Assembly (NCBI RefSeq): GCF_009857435.1
Contig: NZ_WWCK01000003.1
Coordinates: 434,001-498,000, forward strand
Length of the DNA stretch: 64,000 nt
Origin: Duganella rivi
GTDB taxonomy: Bacteria; Pseudomonadota; Gammaproteobacteria; Burkholderiales; Burkholderiaceae_D
Direction: 5' to 3'
Under the pieces are notes generated by a model. It was not told where the DNA came from. It saw nothing but the letters and a program-made list of their open reading frames with translations, and did no database searches. A program made the position numbers and the translations under genes. Below are positions 7,056 through 13,930 of this stretch, in pieces. Numbering within the stretch: the first letter of the stretch is position 1; each line of letters begins with the position of its first letter.

Positions 7056-7880
7056 TTAGAACGCGCCCACCGGCTCCAGCACTTCGGACTCGATGATGAT
7101 GGTCTCGCCGGCCGAGAACGTGCCCAAAATTTCCAGCGTTTGGGCGTCGCGGCCGTTGAAGACCTGCGACTGGTTATCGTCGATGATGAAGTCCATCATG
7201 TACACGCCAGCTTGCGGCACCTTGCGGTACTCGTTCTGCTGGTAGTCGTTCATCGCCTTGGTGCTGTCCTCGTAGATCACACCGTTTTTCTTGATCAACA
7301 GGGCGTTCATGTTGGCCGAGAAGATCGCAATGCGCTTGAAGATCGAGCCGCCGTCCGACACCGAGAAATGCGGCACGGTCAGCGCGAACTGGCCCGCCGC
7401 GCCGATGGTCTGGCTGGCCGAGTGCACGCGGGCGATCAGGCCACGGGTTTGCACGTTGACCTGGTCGAGTTGCGGCGGGCTGACTTCCGCCCAGCCTTGC
7501 AGCGTTGGCGCGGTCGCGCCGGTGATCTGTACTTCCAGCTTCAGGCTGGAAATGCCGGCCGTGGTGTCGATTGCACCGATGCTCTGGCCGTTTTCGGTCT
7601 TCGCACGGATTTCCGAGAAGTCGATCGTCAGGAAATTGGCGTTGGCAGTGATGCCGCGATATTGCATGCGGGTGTCGATGCGCGCGCCGGTGGTATCGAA
7701 GATCACCTTGCCGTTTGCCTTCAACTGGATGCCGGTCAGCATCGACTTGGTGAAGGTGGTGCCGCCCAGTTGCAGCACAATGCGCTCGATGGTGGTGCCT
7801 TTCAGGCCGTCTAGATCGACGTTTGCCAAGCCCGTGGCTTGCACGTTGTTGAAGGACAGGAGTTTGTAGCGTGCGCCCAT
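7056..7880 (-). CDS. major capsid protein, double jelly-roll type (PM2 P2-like)
   Basis: This 274-residue protein is close in length to PM2 P2 (269). Two similar beta-rich halves are visible: residues about 10-125 (IERIVLQLGG, IQLKANGKVIFDTTGARID, LTIDFSEIRAKTENG) and about 150-270 (IFKRIAIFSANMNALLIKKNG, GVYMMDFIIDDNQSQVFNG, AQTLEILGTFSAGETIIIES). Aligned by eye with P2 from memory, the second half matches its strand order and its 'DF(M/I)(L/I).D..Q' turn well. It would form trimers that tile an icosahedral shell around a lipid membrane. It is preceded by TAAGGAGAAC and lies between small membrane-protein genes. No alignment was run. Confidence 0.82.
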   Translation of the reverse strand: MGARYKLLSFNNVQATGLANVDLDGLKGTTIERIVLQLGGTTFTKSMLTGIQLKANGKVIFDTTGARIDTRMQYRGITANANFLTIDFSEIRAKTENGQSIGAIDTTAGISSLKLEVQITGATAPTLQGWAEVSPPQLDQVNVQTRGLIARVHSASQTIGAAGQFALTVPHFSVSDGGSIFKRIAIFSANMNALLIKKNGVIYEDSTKAMNDYQQNEYRKVPQAGVYMMDFIIDDNQSQVFNGRDAQTLEILGTFSAGETIIIESEVLEPVGAF

Positions 7881-7890
7881 GCCGTTCTCC

Positions 7891-8052
7891 TTACAGTGCA
7901 GCCGAGACGTACGGGACTTTTTTGGCGACTACTACCGCGCCGACAGCCAGACCGGCCGCCTTGATGGCATCGTTAGGGCCGAACTTGTACAGGGCGAAGC
8001 AGATGCCCAGCGCAATGCCGAGCTTGGTCATATCAGCGGAAGTCAGGTTCAT
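7891..8052 (-). CDS. 53-residue phage membrane protein upstream of the capsid gene
   Basis: The frame runs from ATG at 8050-8052 to TAA at 7891-7893. The protein begins MNLTSADMTKLGIALGICFA and has two hydrophobic segments (KLGIALGICFALY and AAGLAVGAVVVA) separated by a short polar turn. Its stop forms part of the capsid gene's ribosome binding site (TAAGGAG), so translation is probably coupled. It is likely an abundant virion membrane protein. Confidence 0.62.
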   Translation of the reverse strand: MNLTSADMTKLGIALGICFALYKFGPNDAIKAAGLAVGAVVVAKKVPYVSAAL

Positions 8053-8070
8053 TTTGTCAGGTTCCCAAAA

Positions 8071-8108
8071 GTAAAAAAGTGGACTCGTTCAGAGACGTGC
8101 CCACTTTC
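8071..8108 (-). terminator. probable terminator between ATPase and structural genes
   Basis: A 7-pair stem (AAAGTGG with CCACTTT) closes an 18-base loop and is followed on the minus strand by six T residues. It would end or attenuate leftward transcription after the ATPase gene, separating replication/packaging genes from structural genes. Confidence 0.5.
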
Positions 8109-8139
8109 TTTTTTTTCCGCTGACAAAGCGAATTTCCCG

Positions 8140-8160
8140 CCTTAGGAACAGTTCCTAAGG
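8140..8160. repeat. perfect 10-bp inverted repeat overlapping the ATPase stop
   Basis: CCTTAGGAAC and GTTCCTAAGG flank a single A. The repeat covers the ATPase stop codon and the bases just after it. It may be a protein-binding site at the head of the structural operon, or a hairpin stabilising the 3' end of the message. Confidence 0.55.
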
Positions 8161-8775
8161 AACCTTGACGAAGCCCCTTTTTATTTCTTTCGTCCGCACG
8201 TTTTTGTGGATATATTCCAACGGCTTAAGGGACTTCACCTCGTCCATTGTTACGCCTAGCACCTTTGCCATCACCTTTTGGTCTTCTTCGTAGTTCAGGA
8301 AGCCGCAGTGAATTTCGGTGCAGTTCGACCAGAAAGCTTTGTCGACCTGCGCCGGCCGCTGACTGGCACCGACCACGCGCAAGCCCTTGTGACGCCCGAC
8401 GCTTGACACCATCTTCCAGCCGGCCGGCGCGAACGATGGAGAGGTAACAAAGGACAGTTCCTCTACAATGAGCGCGACGTTGCCGGCGTGGACGGCCGCC
8501 TTGCAAAAGATGTCGAACTGCTGCTTGCGCGTCTTGTCATCGAATGACGGCTGGAACGCGGTCTTGAACTGCTTGCCCTTCACCGAGGCGATTACCGGCG
8601 CAAGCTGCTCCGTGGCGAGTCCCACGAACGCGCCATACTCGCGCATGTAGTCCCAGATCAGCAGCCGCTTATCCGATTTCCTGAGCCAGTAGTTTTTGAT
8701 GTATACGCCCTTGCCGCTACCAGTCGCGCCGATAACGGCTACCACGTCCGCATTGTTTGACTGGTTAGTTTGCAT
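8155..8775 (-). CDS. genome packaging ATPase (FtsK/HerA-like, PM2 P9-type)
   Basis: This 206-residue protein has a Walker A motif at 16-23 (GATGSGKG), a Walker B with catalytic acid near 100-106 (VALIVEE) and a sensor motif GASQRPAQVD at 136-145. The length and the ASQRP sensor fit the small packaging ATPases of membrane-containing double-jelly-roll viruses. No transmembrane segment is present, unlike filamentous-phage Zot proteins. It would pump the circular genome into empty shells. Start codon ATG at 8773-8775 follows directly on the upstream gene. Zot-like alternatives were considered and judged less likely. Confidence 0.78.
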   Translation of the reverse strand: MQTNQSNNADVVAVIGATGSGKGVYIKNYWLRKSDKRLLIWDYMREYGAFVGLATEQLAPVIASVKGKQFKTAFQPSFDDKTRKQQFDIFCKAAVHAGNVALIVEELSFVTSPSFAPAGWKMVSSVGRHKGLRVVGASQRPAQVDKAFWSNCTEIHCGFLNYEEDQKVMAKVLGVTMDEVKSLKPLEYIHKNVRTKEIKRGFVKVP

Positions 8776-9269
8776 CAGCCGCTCATGCCTTCCACGTAGC
8801 CGAAATCACCCGGCTTCAGTCCGGTCTGTAGCTTCGGATCGGCCACCGCCTCGGCCAGCGCTGGCGCAACCGGGTGTGCTTTCTGGTTTTCTGCCACATC
8901 TTCTTTGAGCGCCTTGACGGTCGCCATGGCGATGGGCACGCACACGAAAGCGGCCTTGAGTTCTTCCTTGTACTTGCCGCCCCACTCGCCCAGGTCGACG
9001 TTGTACTTCGCCAGCAATGGCCCCAGCGCCATGCCGACGCTTTGACACACCTCCGGCGTGTAGACGGCGGCCACGCGCGGATACAGTGGCCCGATCATCG
9101 TCGCGCCCATTTGCAGCACGCCGGCCACGGTCTGGCCGTTCGTCTCGATCAGCGACGCCGCTTGCGCTTCCGCTTGCGCCGCCGCCATGCCTTCCGGCGT
9201 GCTGGCCGCCGCTTGGCCGTCCAGCATGCCGGCTTGCATTTCCAGTCCGTCCAGTTCGGTGCTCATCAT
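8775..9269 (-). CDS. phage protein of unknown function
   Basis: This 164-residue protein starts in an ATGATGA overlap. The start is Gln/Ala-rich and probably flexible, followed by a helical region (TVAGVLQMGATMIGPLYPRVAAVY) and a semi-hydrophobic segment (FVCVPIAMATVKALKED), ending in a Pro/Ala-rich tail. The tight overlap with the zinc-ribbon gene upstream and the ATPase downstream suggests an assembly or packaging role. No known family recognised. Confidence 0.55.
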   Translation of the reverse strand: MMSTELDGLEMQAGMLDGQAAASTPEGMAAAQAEAQAASLIETNGQTVAGVLQMGATMIGPLYPRVAAVYTPEVCQSVGMALGPLLAKYNVDLGEWGGKYKEELKAAFVCVPIAMATVKALKEDVAENQKAHPVAPALAEAVADPKLQTGLKPGDFGYVEGMSG

Positions 9270-9601
9270 GCCCCCTTATTCGACAGGAAAGCGAACGGAC
9301 CGGCCGCCTTAGGCTTCGCCACAGGCGGCACTGGCGCTGGCGCTTTTGCCCGCGCTGGGACTGGTGCCGGTGCCGTCGCTGGCGGCGTGCTGGTAGCCTC
9401 TTGGGACTCTTCCTTAGGAACTGGTGCCGGCAACGCGGCGCGCCACTTGCTGGCGGCCTCTGTCCCCTTCTTTGCGAAGGCGGAGATATCGCATCCGTCA
9501 CACGCTATGGTCAGCGTGCCGGCTTCGTTTTCACGTACTGCGACGGGATGGCCGCAGCAAGGGCATGGAATAAATCCAAGACGTTTTTTCACTACGGCCA
9601 T
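9266..9601 (-). CDS. small zinc-ribbon phage protein with Pro/Ala-rich tail
   Basis: This 111-residue protein is preceded by AAGGGAG. Residues about 11-40 hold two Cys pairs (IPCPCCGHPV and CDGCD), a zinc-ribbon pattern. The middle is a low-complexity Pro/Ala/Val linker (ATAPAPVPARAKAPAPVPPVAKP). The end (AGPFAFLSNKGA) resembles the hydrophobic C-terminal tips through which single-strand-binding proteins recruit partners. It lies downstream of the replication genes; a DNA-binding accessory or transcription factor is the likely role. Confidence 0.6.
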   Translation of the reverse strand: MAVVKKRLGFIPCPCCGHPVAVRENEAGTLTIACDGCDISAFAKKGTEAASKWRAALPAPVPKEESQEATSTPPATAPAPVPARAKAPAPVPPVAKPKAAGPFAFLSNKGA

Positions 9602-9618
9602 TTTCCGCTCCCTTCCGG

Positions 9619-9813
9619 TTAAACCAGCGCTTCCAGATCGCCCAGGGCGAACTGGTAGATTTCGTTGTCCACGTCCATCTTGACGCCCACCTCGCCGTCA
9701 TCGGTCTTGGCTGGCTCTACTACGTAGCCAGCTTGACCGTGCAGGTCCAGCTTTTCGTTGATGACCTTGACCGGCGTCATGACGCCGGTATACTTCGTTA
9801 CAGGTTGACCCAT
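9619..9813 (-). CDS. 64-residue phage protein of unknown function
   Basis: ATG at 9811-9813 has AAGGAGTAACAA ahead of it, the tail of the preceding small gene. The protein is acidic with alternating strands (VTKYTGVMTPVKVINEKLDLHG through DNEIYQFALGDLEALV), suggesting a small beta-barrel fold. It lies between the replication gene and the zinc-ribbon gene. A single-strand-DNA or replication accessory role is possible but not shown. Confidence 0.55.
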   Translation of the reverse strand: MGQPVTKYTGVMTPVKVINEKLDLHGQAGYVVEPAKTDDGEVGVKMDVDNEIYQFALGDLEALV

Positions 9814-9819
9814 AGCTTG

Positions 9820-9963
9820 TTACTCCTTTTCGATTTTCGACCGCAGTTCATTTACCTCAGCGCGCAGGCGGTCCAACTCCGCGCCAATTTCCAACAGCAA
9901 GTCCTTGACCGACTTCGGCAAGAACGGCGCGAGCACCAGCGCCCGCTTGATTTTTTCGTGCAT
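9820..9963 (-). CDS. 47-residue coiled-coil phage protein
   Basis: The frame ATG 9961-9963 to TAA 9820-9822 gives 47 residues. It starts 2 bases after the replication-gene stop behind AAGGAG, and its own end supplies the ribosome site of the next gene. The second half (LLLEIGAELDRLRAEVNELRSKI) is a clear leucine-heptad coiled coil; the first half is basic and hydrophobic. Probably a dimeric accessory protein. Confidence 0.6.
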   Translation of the reverse strand: MHEKIKRALVLAPFLPKSVKDLLLEIGAELDRLRAEVNELRSKIEKE

Positions 9964-9965
9964 TG

Positions 9966-11771
9966 TTACTCCTTGGATGGGTACTTTTTGAGCAGGTACT
10001 CCAGATGCGCCGATGGCGCGCCTTCCAAACGCCGCCGATATCGACGGTACATTTGTAAAATTTCTGGCTCCGGCCTGATCGGCCTGTTTTTCTGGTACTC
10101 CCAGTTCACGCGCAAATCGCTTGATCCGCGCTCGGCACCCTCCCAGAACGGCTTCTCTGCCGCGCGCCGCGTACAGTTATTTACACCAGTCCGAGGAAGG
10201 TCAAAGGCAACCCCGGCCGACTCTCCCGGCCGCGTGATCGTCCAGCGGTAGTGCACGCCCTCATACACCGCGTGCGGCTGGCTCACGCAGTACACGCCGA
10301 CCGGTTTAGCGGCCGTGTAGACGCCGTAGCGCCCCTCTACCGTTACTTCCCTTGCCGCGATCTGGATAGCGGCTCTACGACCCACCGTAGGCCCGCCTTG
10401 GGCCTCCAAGTAAGCCGCGAAGCTGGCTTGCTTTGCGACTGCTGGATTAGGCGATTCAATTTTCTGACACGCTGCCCAAGCCGCTTGTAGCGCTTCCGGC
10501 GCTTGCGCCACGGCCCCTTGTTCAATCCGGCGTAGCTCACGCCATACGCCAACAGGCGCGCCTCCGATTTGCTGAAACTGGCGGATTCCCCATACCTGAG
10601 ACCAGTAGGTGACTCGCTGTGACGCAGTAATTTCCAGATCGCCAAAAATATCGTTCGCCACCACATAGGTACTCCCGTTTTCAAATGCCTTGTGATCGCC
10701 CACGCCGTGGCCGTCGATGTTCTTCGCCACGTACTTGGCGATGTAGCCGGCGGCGGTGCCCTTGCCCGCTTCGATTGCCACCAGCTTGGCGCGGTTCTTC
10801 TGCGCGCCGGCCTCGTCGCCATCCTCTTCCAGCGCGTAGGTGCGGATGATGTCGTTCATCTGGTCGGCGTGCTCGCGCGCCACGAACAGGAGCATGTGCC
10901 AGTGGGGGCAACCGTCGCTGTGCGGCTCGGCGATGCGGAAGCCGTAGGGCTGGATGCCGGCGCGGTGCAGCGCGGCGCGCATCTTGGCCCACACGCCGAC
11001 CAGGTACTTTTGCGCATCGCGTGGCGTGGGCGCGCCGGCCTTCTGGTACTTCTCGTTGGTGCCGCCCACGCTGTGGAACTTCGACGGGCAGGTGATCGTC
11101 CAGAACATGCCAACGTGGCGCAGGCCGTCCGCGATCTCTTCGAAGCCGCGAATGCGCAGCATCAATTCGCCGCGGCGAAGCGTTTTGTTGCCCATGCCGG
11201 TGGCGGCCAGTTCGGCCAGCGTGTAGGACTGGCCGTGCTCGTTGACGGCCGTGCAGTTCTCCAGCAACTTGGCGTTCTCGCGGTTGCGGGCCTCCTGCAC
11301 GATTGCCATTTCCCGGCTGATGTAGGGATCGGTCTTGACGTAGGTCAGGCCCAGCGCGATGGATATGTGCTCAAATCGTCGCGTCCATTCCTTGCGGACT
11401 TGGCGCAGCCACCAGCCCTTGTCCACGGCGCGGGCGATGACGCTCGCCAACGTGTCGCCGCGCGGCACCGGCACGCCACGGCGGCGGCAGACCATGCCAA
11501 TGGCGATCAGGATCGCATCGGCCGTTTGCACGCGATGACAGATCGCGTAGCACTCGCGCGCGGCCGCTTCGGCGGCATGGTGGAAAGCGCCCTCGCCTAC
11601 CTGCACGCCATCCACGGCCAGCGGCACGCGTTGATCGTCCCACGCCAGCGCCTCTATGGTTTCTTCCTTCTTTCGGTCGCCCGCGAACAGCTTGCCCACG
11701 GCACCAGCCATCCGGCGCGGGATGCCGCGCTTCGGCGCGCTGGCCGGCTCCACCCAGTCATGCGGGATCAT
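9966..11771 (-). CDS. rolling-circle replication initiator, HUH endonuclease (phage gpA family)
   Basis: This 601-residue protein begins in a TGATG overlap with the gene before it. It carries the metal-binding HUH motif at 290-292 (CPHWHMLLFV) and a two-tyrosine active site, Tyr343 and Tyr347 (GYIAKYVAKN), typical of superfamily I initiators such as P2/phi-X174 gpA and PM2 P12. It would nick the origin on one strand, stay bound through tyrosine and rejoin the ends after one round. The N-terminal 200 residues resemble the helical region of gpA-family proteins. In P2-type phages the origin lies inside this gene; a site here could not be located by eye. Confidence 0.85.
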   Translation of the reverse strand: MIPHDWVEPASAPKRGIPRRMAGAVGKLFAGDRKKEETIEALAWDDQRVPLAVDGVQVGEGAFHHAAEAAARECYAICHRVQTADAILIAIGMVCRRRGVPVPRGDTLASVIARAVDKGWWLRQVRKEWTRRFEHISIALGLTYVKTDPYISREMAIVQEARNRENAKLLENCTAVNEHGQSYTLAELAATGMGNKTLRRGELMLRIRGFEEIADGLRHVGMFWTITCPSKFHSVGGTNEKYQKAGAPTPRDAQKYLVGVWAKMRAALHRAGIQPYGFRIAEPHSDGCPHWHMLLFVAREHADQMNDIIRTYALEEDGDEAGAQKNRAKLVAIEAGKGTAAGYIAKYVAKNIDGHGVGDHKAFENGSTYVVANDIFGDLEITASQRVTYWSQVWGIRQFQQIGGAPVGVWRELRRIEQGAVAQAPEALQAAWAACQKIESPNPAVAKQASFAAYLEAQGGPTVGRRAAIQIAAREVTVEGRYGVYTAAKPVGVYCVSQPHAVYEGVHYRWTITRPGESAGVAFDLPRTGVNNCTRRAAEKPFWEGAERGSSDLRVNWEYQKNRPIRPEPEILQMYRRYRRRLEGAPSAHLEYLLKKYPSKE

Positions 11772-12247
11772 CAGTGCGCGGTCCAGTGGTTGCCGGTGTC
11801 AGCGAGGCCGGCCGTGTGATCCATCACGCCAGCGGCACGGCCGGCCGGCATCTTGCCGCCAGCCATGCAGCGCTGTACCTGCGTCAGCCCGAGCATCAGC
11901 TTTTGCAGTGCCACGTTGATGCGGCCGCGCTCCAGCGCGTTGAACTTGTTCAGGTTGTCGCCTGCGCGCTTGGCATCCATCCCTACCGACATCACCGCCA
12001 CCTCGCGCACCAGCATGGGGGCCTTGCTCCAGAACGCGGCGCGCACCGCCTCGATATCGGCCAGCGTTGCCACGGCCGCGACAGCATCCGCGCCGCGCTC
12101 AACGCGCACGTCCTTCGGCACGGTCTTGATGTGCGCCGTAGTGGCCGCCAGCGCGTCGCACAGCGCCTTGGTTTCCAGTTCGGCGCGGTTGAGCACCGGG
12201 CCGTTGACGGCGGCAATGGCCGCGAGTTCGGGAGCAAAGGATTTCAC
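11771..12247 (-). CDS. phage protein of unknown function, upstream of the replication gene
   Basis: The best start is the GTG at 12245-12247, which overlaps the upstream stop (GTGA) and follows GAAAGGAA. An ATG 24 bases earlier is possible but poorly placed. The product (158 residues) is helical and Ala-rich with many conserved-looking charges (LADIEAVRAAFWSKAPMLVREVAVMSVGMDAKRAGDNLNKFNALERGRINVALQKL). The stop overlaps the initiator start (TGATG), so a replication accessory role is likely. Family unknown. Confidence 0.55.
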   Translation of the reverse strand: MKSFAPELAAIAAVNGPVLNRAELETKALCDALAATTAHIKTVPKDVRVERGADAVAAVATLADIEAVRAAFWSKAPMLVREVAVMSVGMDAKRAGDNLNKFNALERGRINVALQKLMLGLTQVQRCMAGGKMPAGRAAGVMDHTAGLADTGNHWTAH

Positions 12248-12474
12248 AGGCTGATTCCTTTCAGGCTGCATAGCAACAGCAAGTTCTTCCGCGACTGCTC
12301 AAACACGAGCATGTAGTTTCCGTAGATGCGGACGCGACTCCTATTTCGATCAACAACGATTTCCCAGCGCACCTCAGGGTTAGCAACCACGAACTGATAG
12401 CCCGTGCCGTCCCGCGATAGCAGCAGCCAAGCTAGAGCGCTCATTTGCTTTTTGGTGATCTTCCGCGCATCCAT
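12244..12474 (-). CDS. 76-residue phage protein of unknown function
   Basis: It starts 2 bases after the ribbon-helix-helix gene. The sequence has a helical start (ARKITKKQMSALAWLLL) followed by strands (YQFVVANPEVRWEIVVDRNRSRVRIYGNYMLVF). Small alpha/beta fold, no recognised family. It is part of the early operon by position. Confidence 0.5.
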   Translation of the reverse strand: MDARKITKKQMSALAWLLLSRDGTGYQFVVANPEVRWEIVVDRNRSRVRIYGNYMLVFEQSRKNLLLLCSLKGISL

Positions 12475-12476
12475 GT

Positions 12477-12731
12477 TCAGCGCTTCCGCAGGAGTTGAGT
12501 GCGCAACAGCTTGACGACGGTCTCGCTGATGCCCTTGCCGCTCTTTTTCAGCGCCGCTTGCAGCGCCTCGTCAACCTCGGCCGGTATGCTGATCGTCCGC
12601 ATCACCAGATGGTTGCGCGCGCGGTACGCTGCCTGTTTTTCGGCGTCGTTGGCGTACTTTCTTTCGCGTGGTTTCGGCAGCGGCTTGACTCCGGGAATTT
12701 CGGCCGTGACTTGGTCTTTGTGGTCTCTCAT
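12477..12731 (-). CDS. small ribbon-helix-helix-like DNA-binding protein
   Basis: This 84-residue protein starts in an ATGA overlap. A basic N-terminal arm with YANDAEKQAAYRAR is followed by a strand (MRTISIPAEV) and two helices (DEALQAALKKSGKGISETVVKLLRTQLL), the Arc/MetJ-type ribbon-helix-helix layout. It would bind DNA as a dimer, perhaps controlling copy number or the early promoter. It lies in the leftward early operon before the replication gene. Confidence 0.6.
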   Translation of the reverse strand: MRDHKDQVTAEIPGVKPLPKPRERKYANDAEKQAAYRARNHLVMRTISIPAEVDEALQAALKKSGKGISETVVKLLRTQLLRKR

Positions 12732-12925
12732 ACGCGTACCTTGTTACGGATAGCGCCGATCATTTCAAGCGAGTTGGTGTACGCAGCTTTGAGCGCATCG
12801 TATGCGCGCGGGTTCTTGTCGGCCGCGATGACGGCCAACGCCTTGCGGATAGCGCCCTCGCGCCCATCCAGCGCGGCGCGCACTTCGACCTTTTCCGGCT
12901 TAGTCAGTTTGATGGGGGCGTTCAT
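12728..12925 (-). CDS. 65-residue phage early protein
   Basis: The start MNAPIKLTKPEKVEV (ATG at 12923-12925, AAAGG upstream) lies 2 bases after the preceding stop. A longer in-frame opening to 13000 falls inside that gene and is rejected. Predicted to be fully helical and basic at the end (SLEMIGAIRNKVRV). No family recognised. Confidence 0.5.
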   Translation of the reverse strand: MNAPIKLTKPEKVEVRAALDGREGAIRKALAVIAADKNPRAYDALKAAYTNSLEMIGAIRNKVRV

Positions 12926-12927
12926 GG

Positions 12928-13338
12928 TCAGCCTTTCAGCACGCCGAACGCAGACAGGATCGGGCCGCTCATGAGTAGCAAGCATCCGGCCACGACGCAC
13001 GCGGCATTCTTGAGTGCTGCTAAACTACTAACTTTTTTATCGGAGGGAATGTGAGTACAAAGAGCGATGCGATCATTGCGGGCCTGAGCCATGTCGGCTT
13101 TCAACTTGGCGAACTTATCGCCGTCCATGCGACGGATGACGAAGTGGCTCATGGGCTGGCCTTGGAGATTATGGACATCATCAACGGTCTTCCCGCTGAC
13201 CAGCGCCGCCCGGAGTTCCTTGCGGTGCTGGATGGCGCGCTTCGCGCTCTCGGCTTCGAATCCACCGATGCGACGAAGAACTCGCCACGTTGAAGGTGCG
13301 AGCGAGTTCTCTTTTTTGTAATCTTGTGTAACAGACAT
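12928..13338 (-). CDS. first gene of the early operon: helical protein with C-terminal membrane anchor
   Basis: The 136-residue product begins MSVTQDYKKENSLAPSTW; ATG at 13336-13338 follows GAGGAGG. Residues 1-100 are charged and helical (GGFEAESAKRAIQHRKELRAALVSG). The end is a hydrophobic segment (AACVVAGCLLLMSGPILSAFGVL). Its ribosome site can pair with an upstream 12-base repeat (see 13344-13426), and an operator-like dyad lies just ahead. It could be an inner-membrane protein acting early in infection, such as exclusion. Function unknown. Confidence 0.6.
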   Translation of the reverse strand: MSVTQDYKKENSLAPSTWRVLRRIGGFEAESAKRAIQHRKELRAALVSGKTVDDVHNLQGQPMSHFVIRRMDGDKFAKLKADMAQARNDRIALCTHIPSDKKVSSLAALKNAACVVAGCLLLMSGPILSAFGVLKG

Positions 13339-13343
13339 TGCAG

Positions 13344-13426
13344 CCTCCTCAGGCAGTTTTGCGTAGCTTGTTACCTCAGGCGAGAAAGTCGGGCGGGCGG
13401 GCAGAGCCGCTCTATGCCTGAGGAGG
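13344..13426 (-). promoter_or_regulatory. 12-bp inverted repeat able to hide the early operon's ribosome site
   Basis: On the minus strand, CCTCCTCAGGCA (13415-13426) is followed 59 bases later by its exact complement TGCCTGAGGAGG (13344-13355), which contains the ribosome binding site of the gene starting at 13338. In RNA the two would form a perfect 12-pair stem and block initiation. Confidence 0.5.
13363..13374. promoter_or_regulatory. operator-like dyad, one mismatch from GTAAC-N2-GTTAC
   Basis: GTAGCTTGTTAC lies 25 bases ahead of the early operon start codon, inside the loop of the inverted repeat described at 13344-13426. It shares half-sites with the dyads at 2710 and 13548. Confidence 0.4.
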
Positions 13427-13547
13427 GACGGAGATTTCCGCCCGACAAGCGGAGAATACGTCAAGGCCAATCAACGCGTCAAGCGATCTGTACGTTCAGG
13501 GCGCACACCGTTGCAGTCCTGTTGACGTTGACCTATCATGACGTCAT

Positions 13548-13565
13548 ACCGTAACCGGTTACGGT
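13548..13565. promoter_or_regulatory. 18-bp perfect palindrome, probable phage operator
   Basis: ACCGTAACCGGTTACGGT is a perfect 18-base palindrome 21 bases ahead of the rightward HTH gene start, directly after another dyad (ATGACGTCAT, 13538-13547). TTGAC-like hexamers lie at 13522-13533. It is the likely autoregulatory site of the HTH protein. Confidence 0.6.
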
Positions 13566-13586
13566 CTAGCCCTGAGGAGAGCTATC

Positions 13587-13898
13587 TTGAACACCATCGA
13601 ATATTTGAAAGCGGTCAAGGCCGCTACTGGCATTACTTCGGACTACGCGCTTGCTGCGCGTCTCGGCGTTACCCGTAGCGCGGTCAGTCGCCTTCAACAA
13701 GGTGGCGTAACTTTCAGCGATGACGTTGCGCTCACCGTTGCCGAAATTCTCAAACTTCACCCATTGAGCGTGATCGCCCAAGCGAATGCAGAACGCGCAA
13801 AGACCCCGGAACAACGTGAGCGCTGGTCCGGTGTTATGGAAAAATTTTCCGAGTCTTTTCGTAACCTCCTATTGGGCTGCGGCCCGCGCCCAGCCTAG
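13587..13898 (+). CDS. phage Cro/CI-like HTH regulator
   Basis: This 103-residue protein uses a TTG start behind GAGGAG. Residues about 10-45 form a helix-turn-helix (GITSDYALAARLGVTRSAVSRLQQGG, then FSDDVALTVAEIL), like small XRE/Cro-type phage regulators of the DUF3693 kind. It runs rightward, divergent from the early operon, with a palindrome in the shared promoter region. It is the best candidate for the lysogeny repressor. In the circular form it reads through the attachment site toward the HTH gene at 2805. Confidence 0.7.
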   Translation: MNTIEYLKAVKAATGITSDYALAARLGVTRSAVSRLQQGGVTFSDDVALTVAEILKLHPLSVIAQANAERAKTPEQRERWSGVMEKFSESFRNLLLGCGPRPA

Positions 13899-13930
13899 GT
13901 TTGCGGCGCGCCAATAGGCAGTAAAGGCCG

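Noticed and set aside
13051-13293. Rightward 80-residue frame with GTG start and GGAGG-like site
   Set aside because: It lies antisense inside the better-supported leftward gene 12928-13338, which has a strong ribosome site and tight spacing to its neighbours. Kept only as a low-probability alternative.
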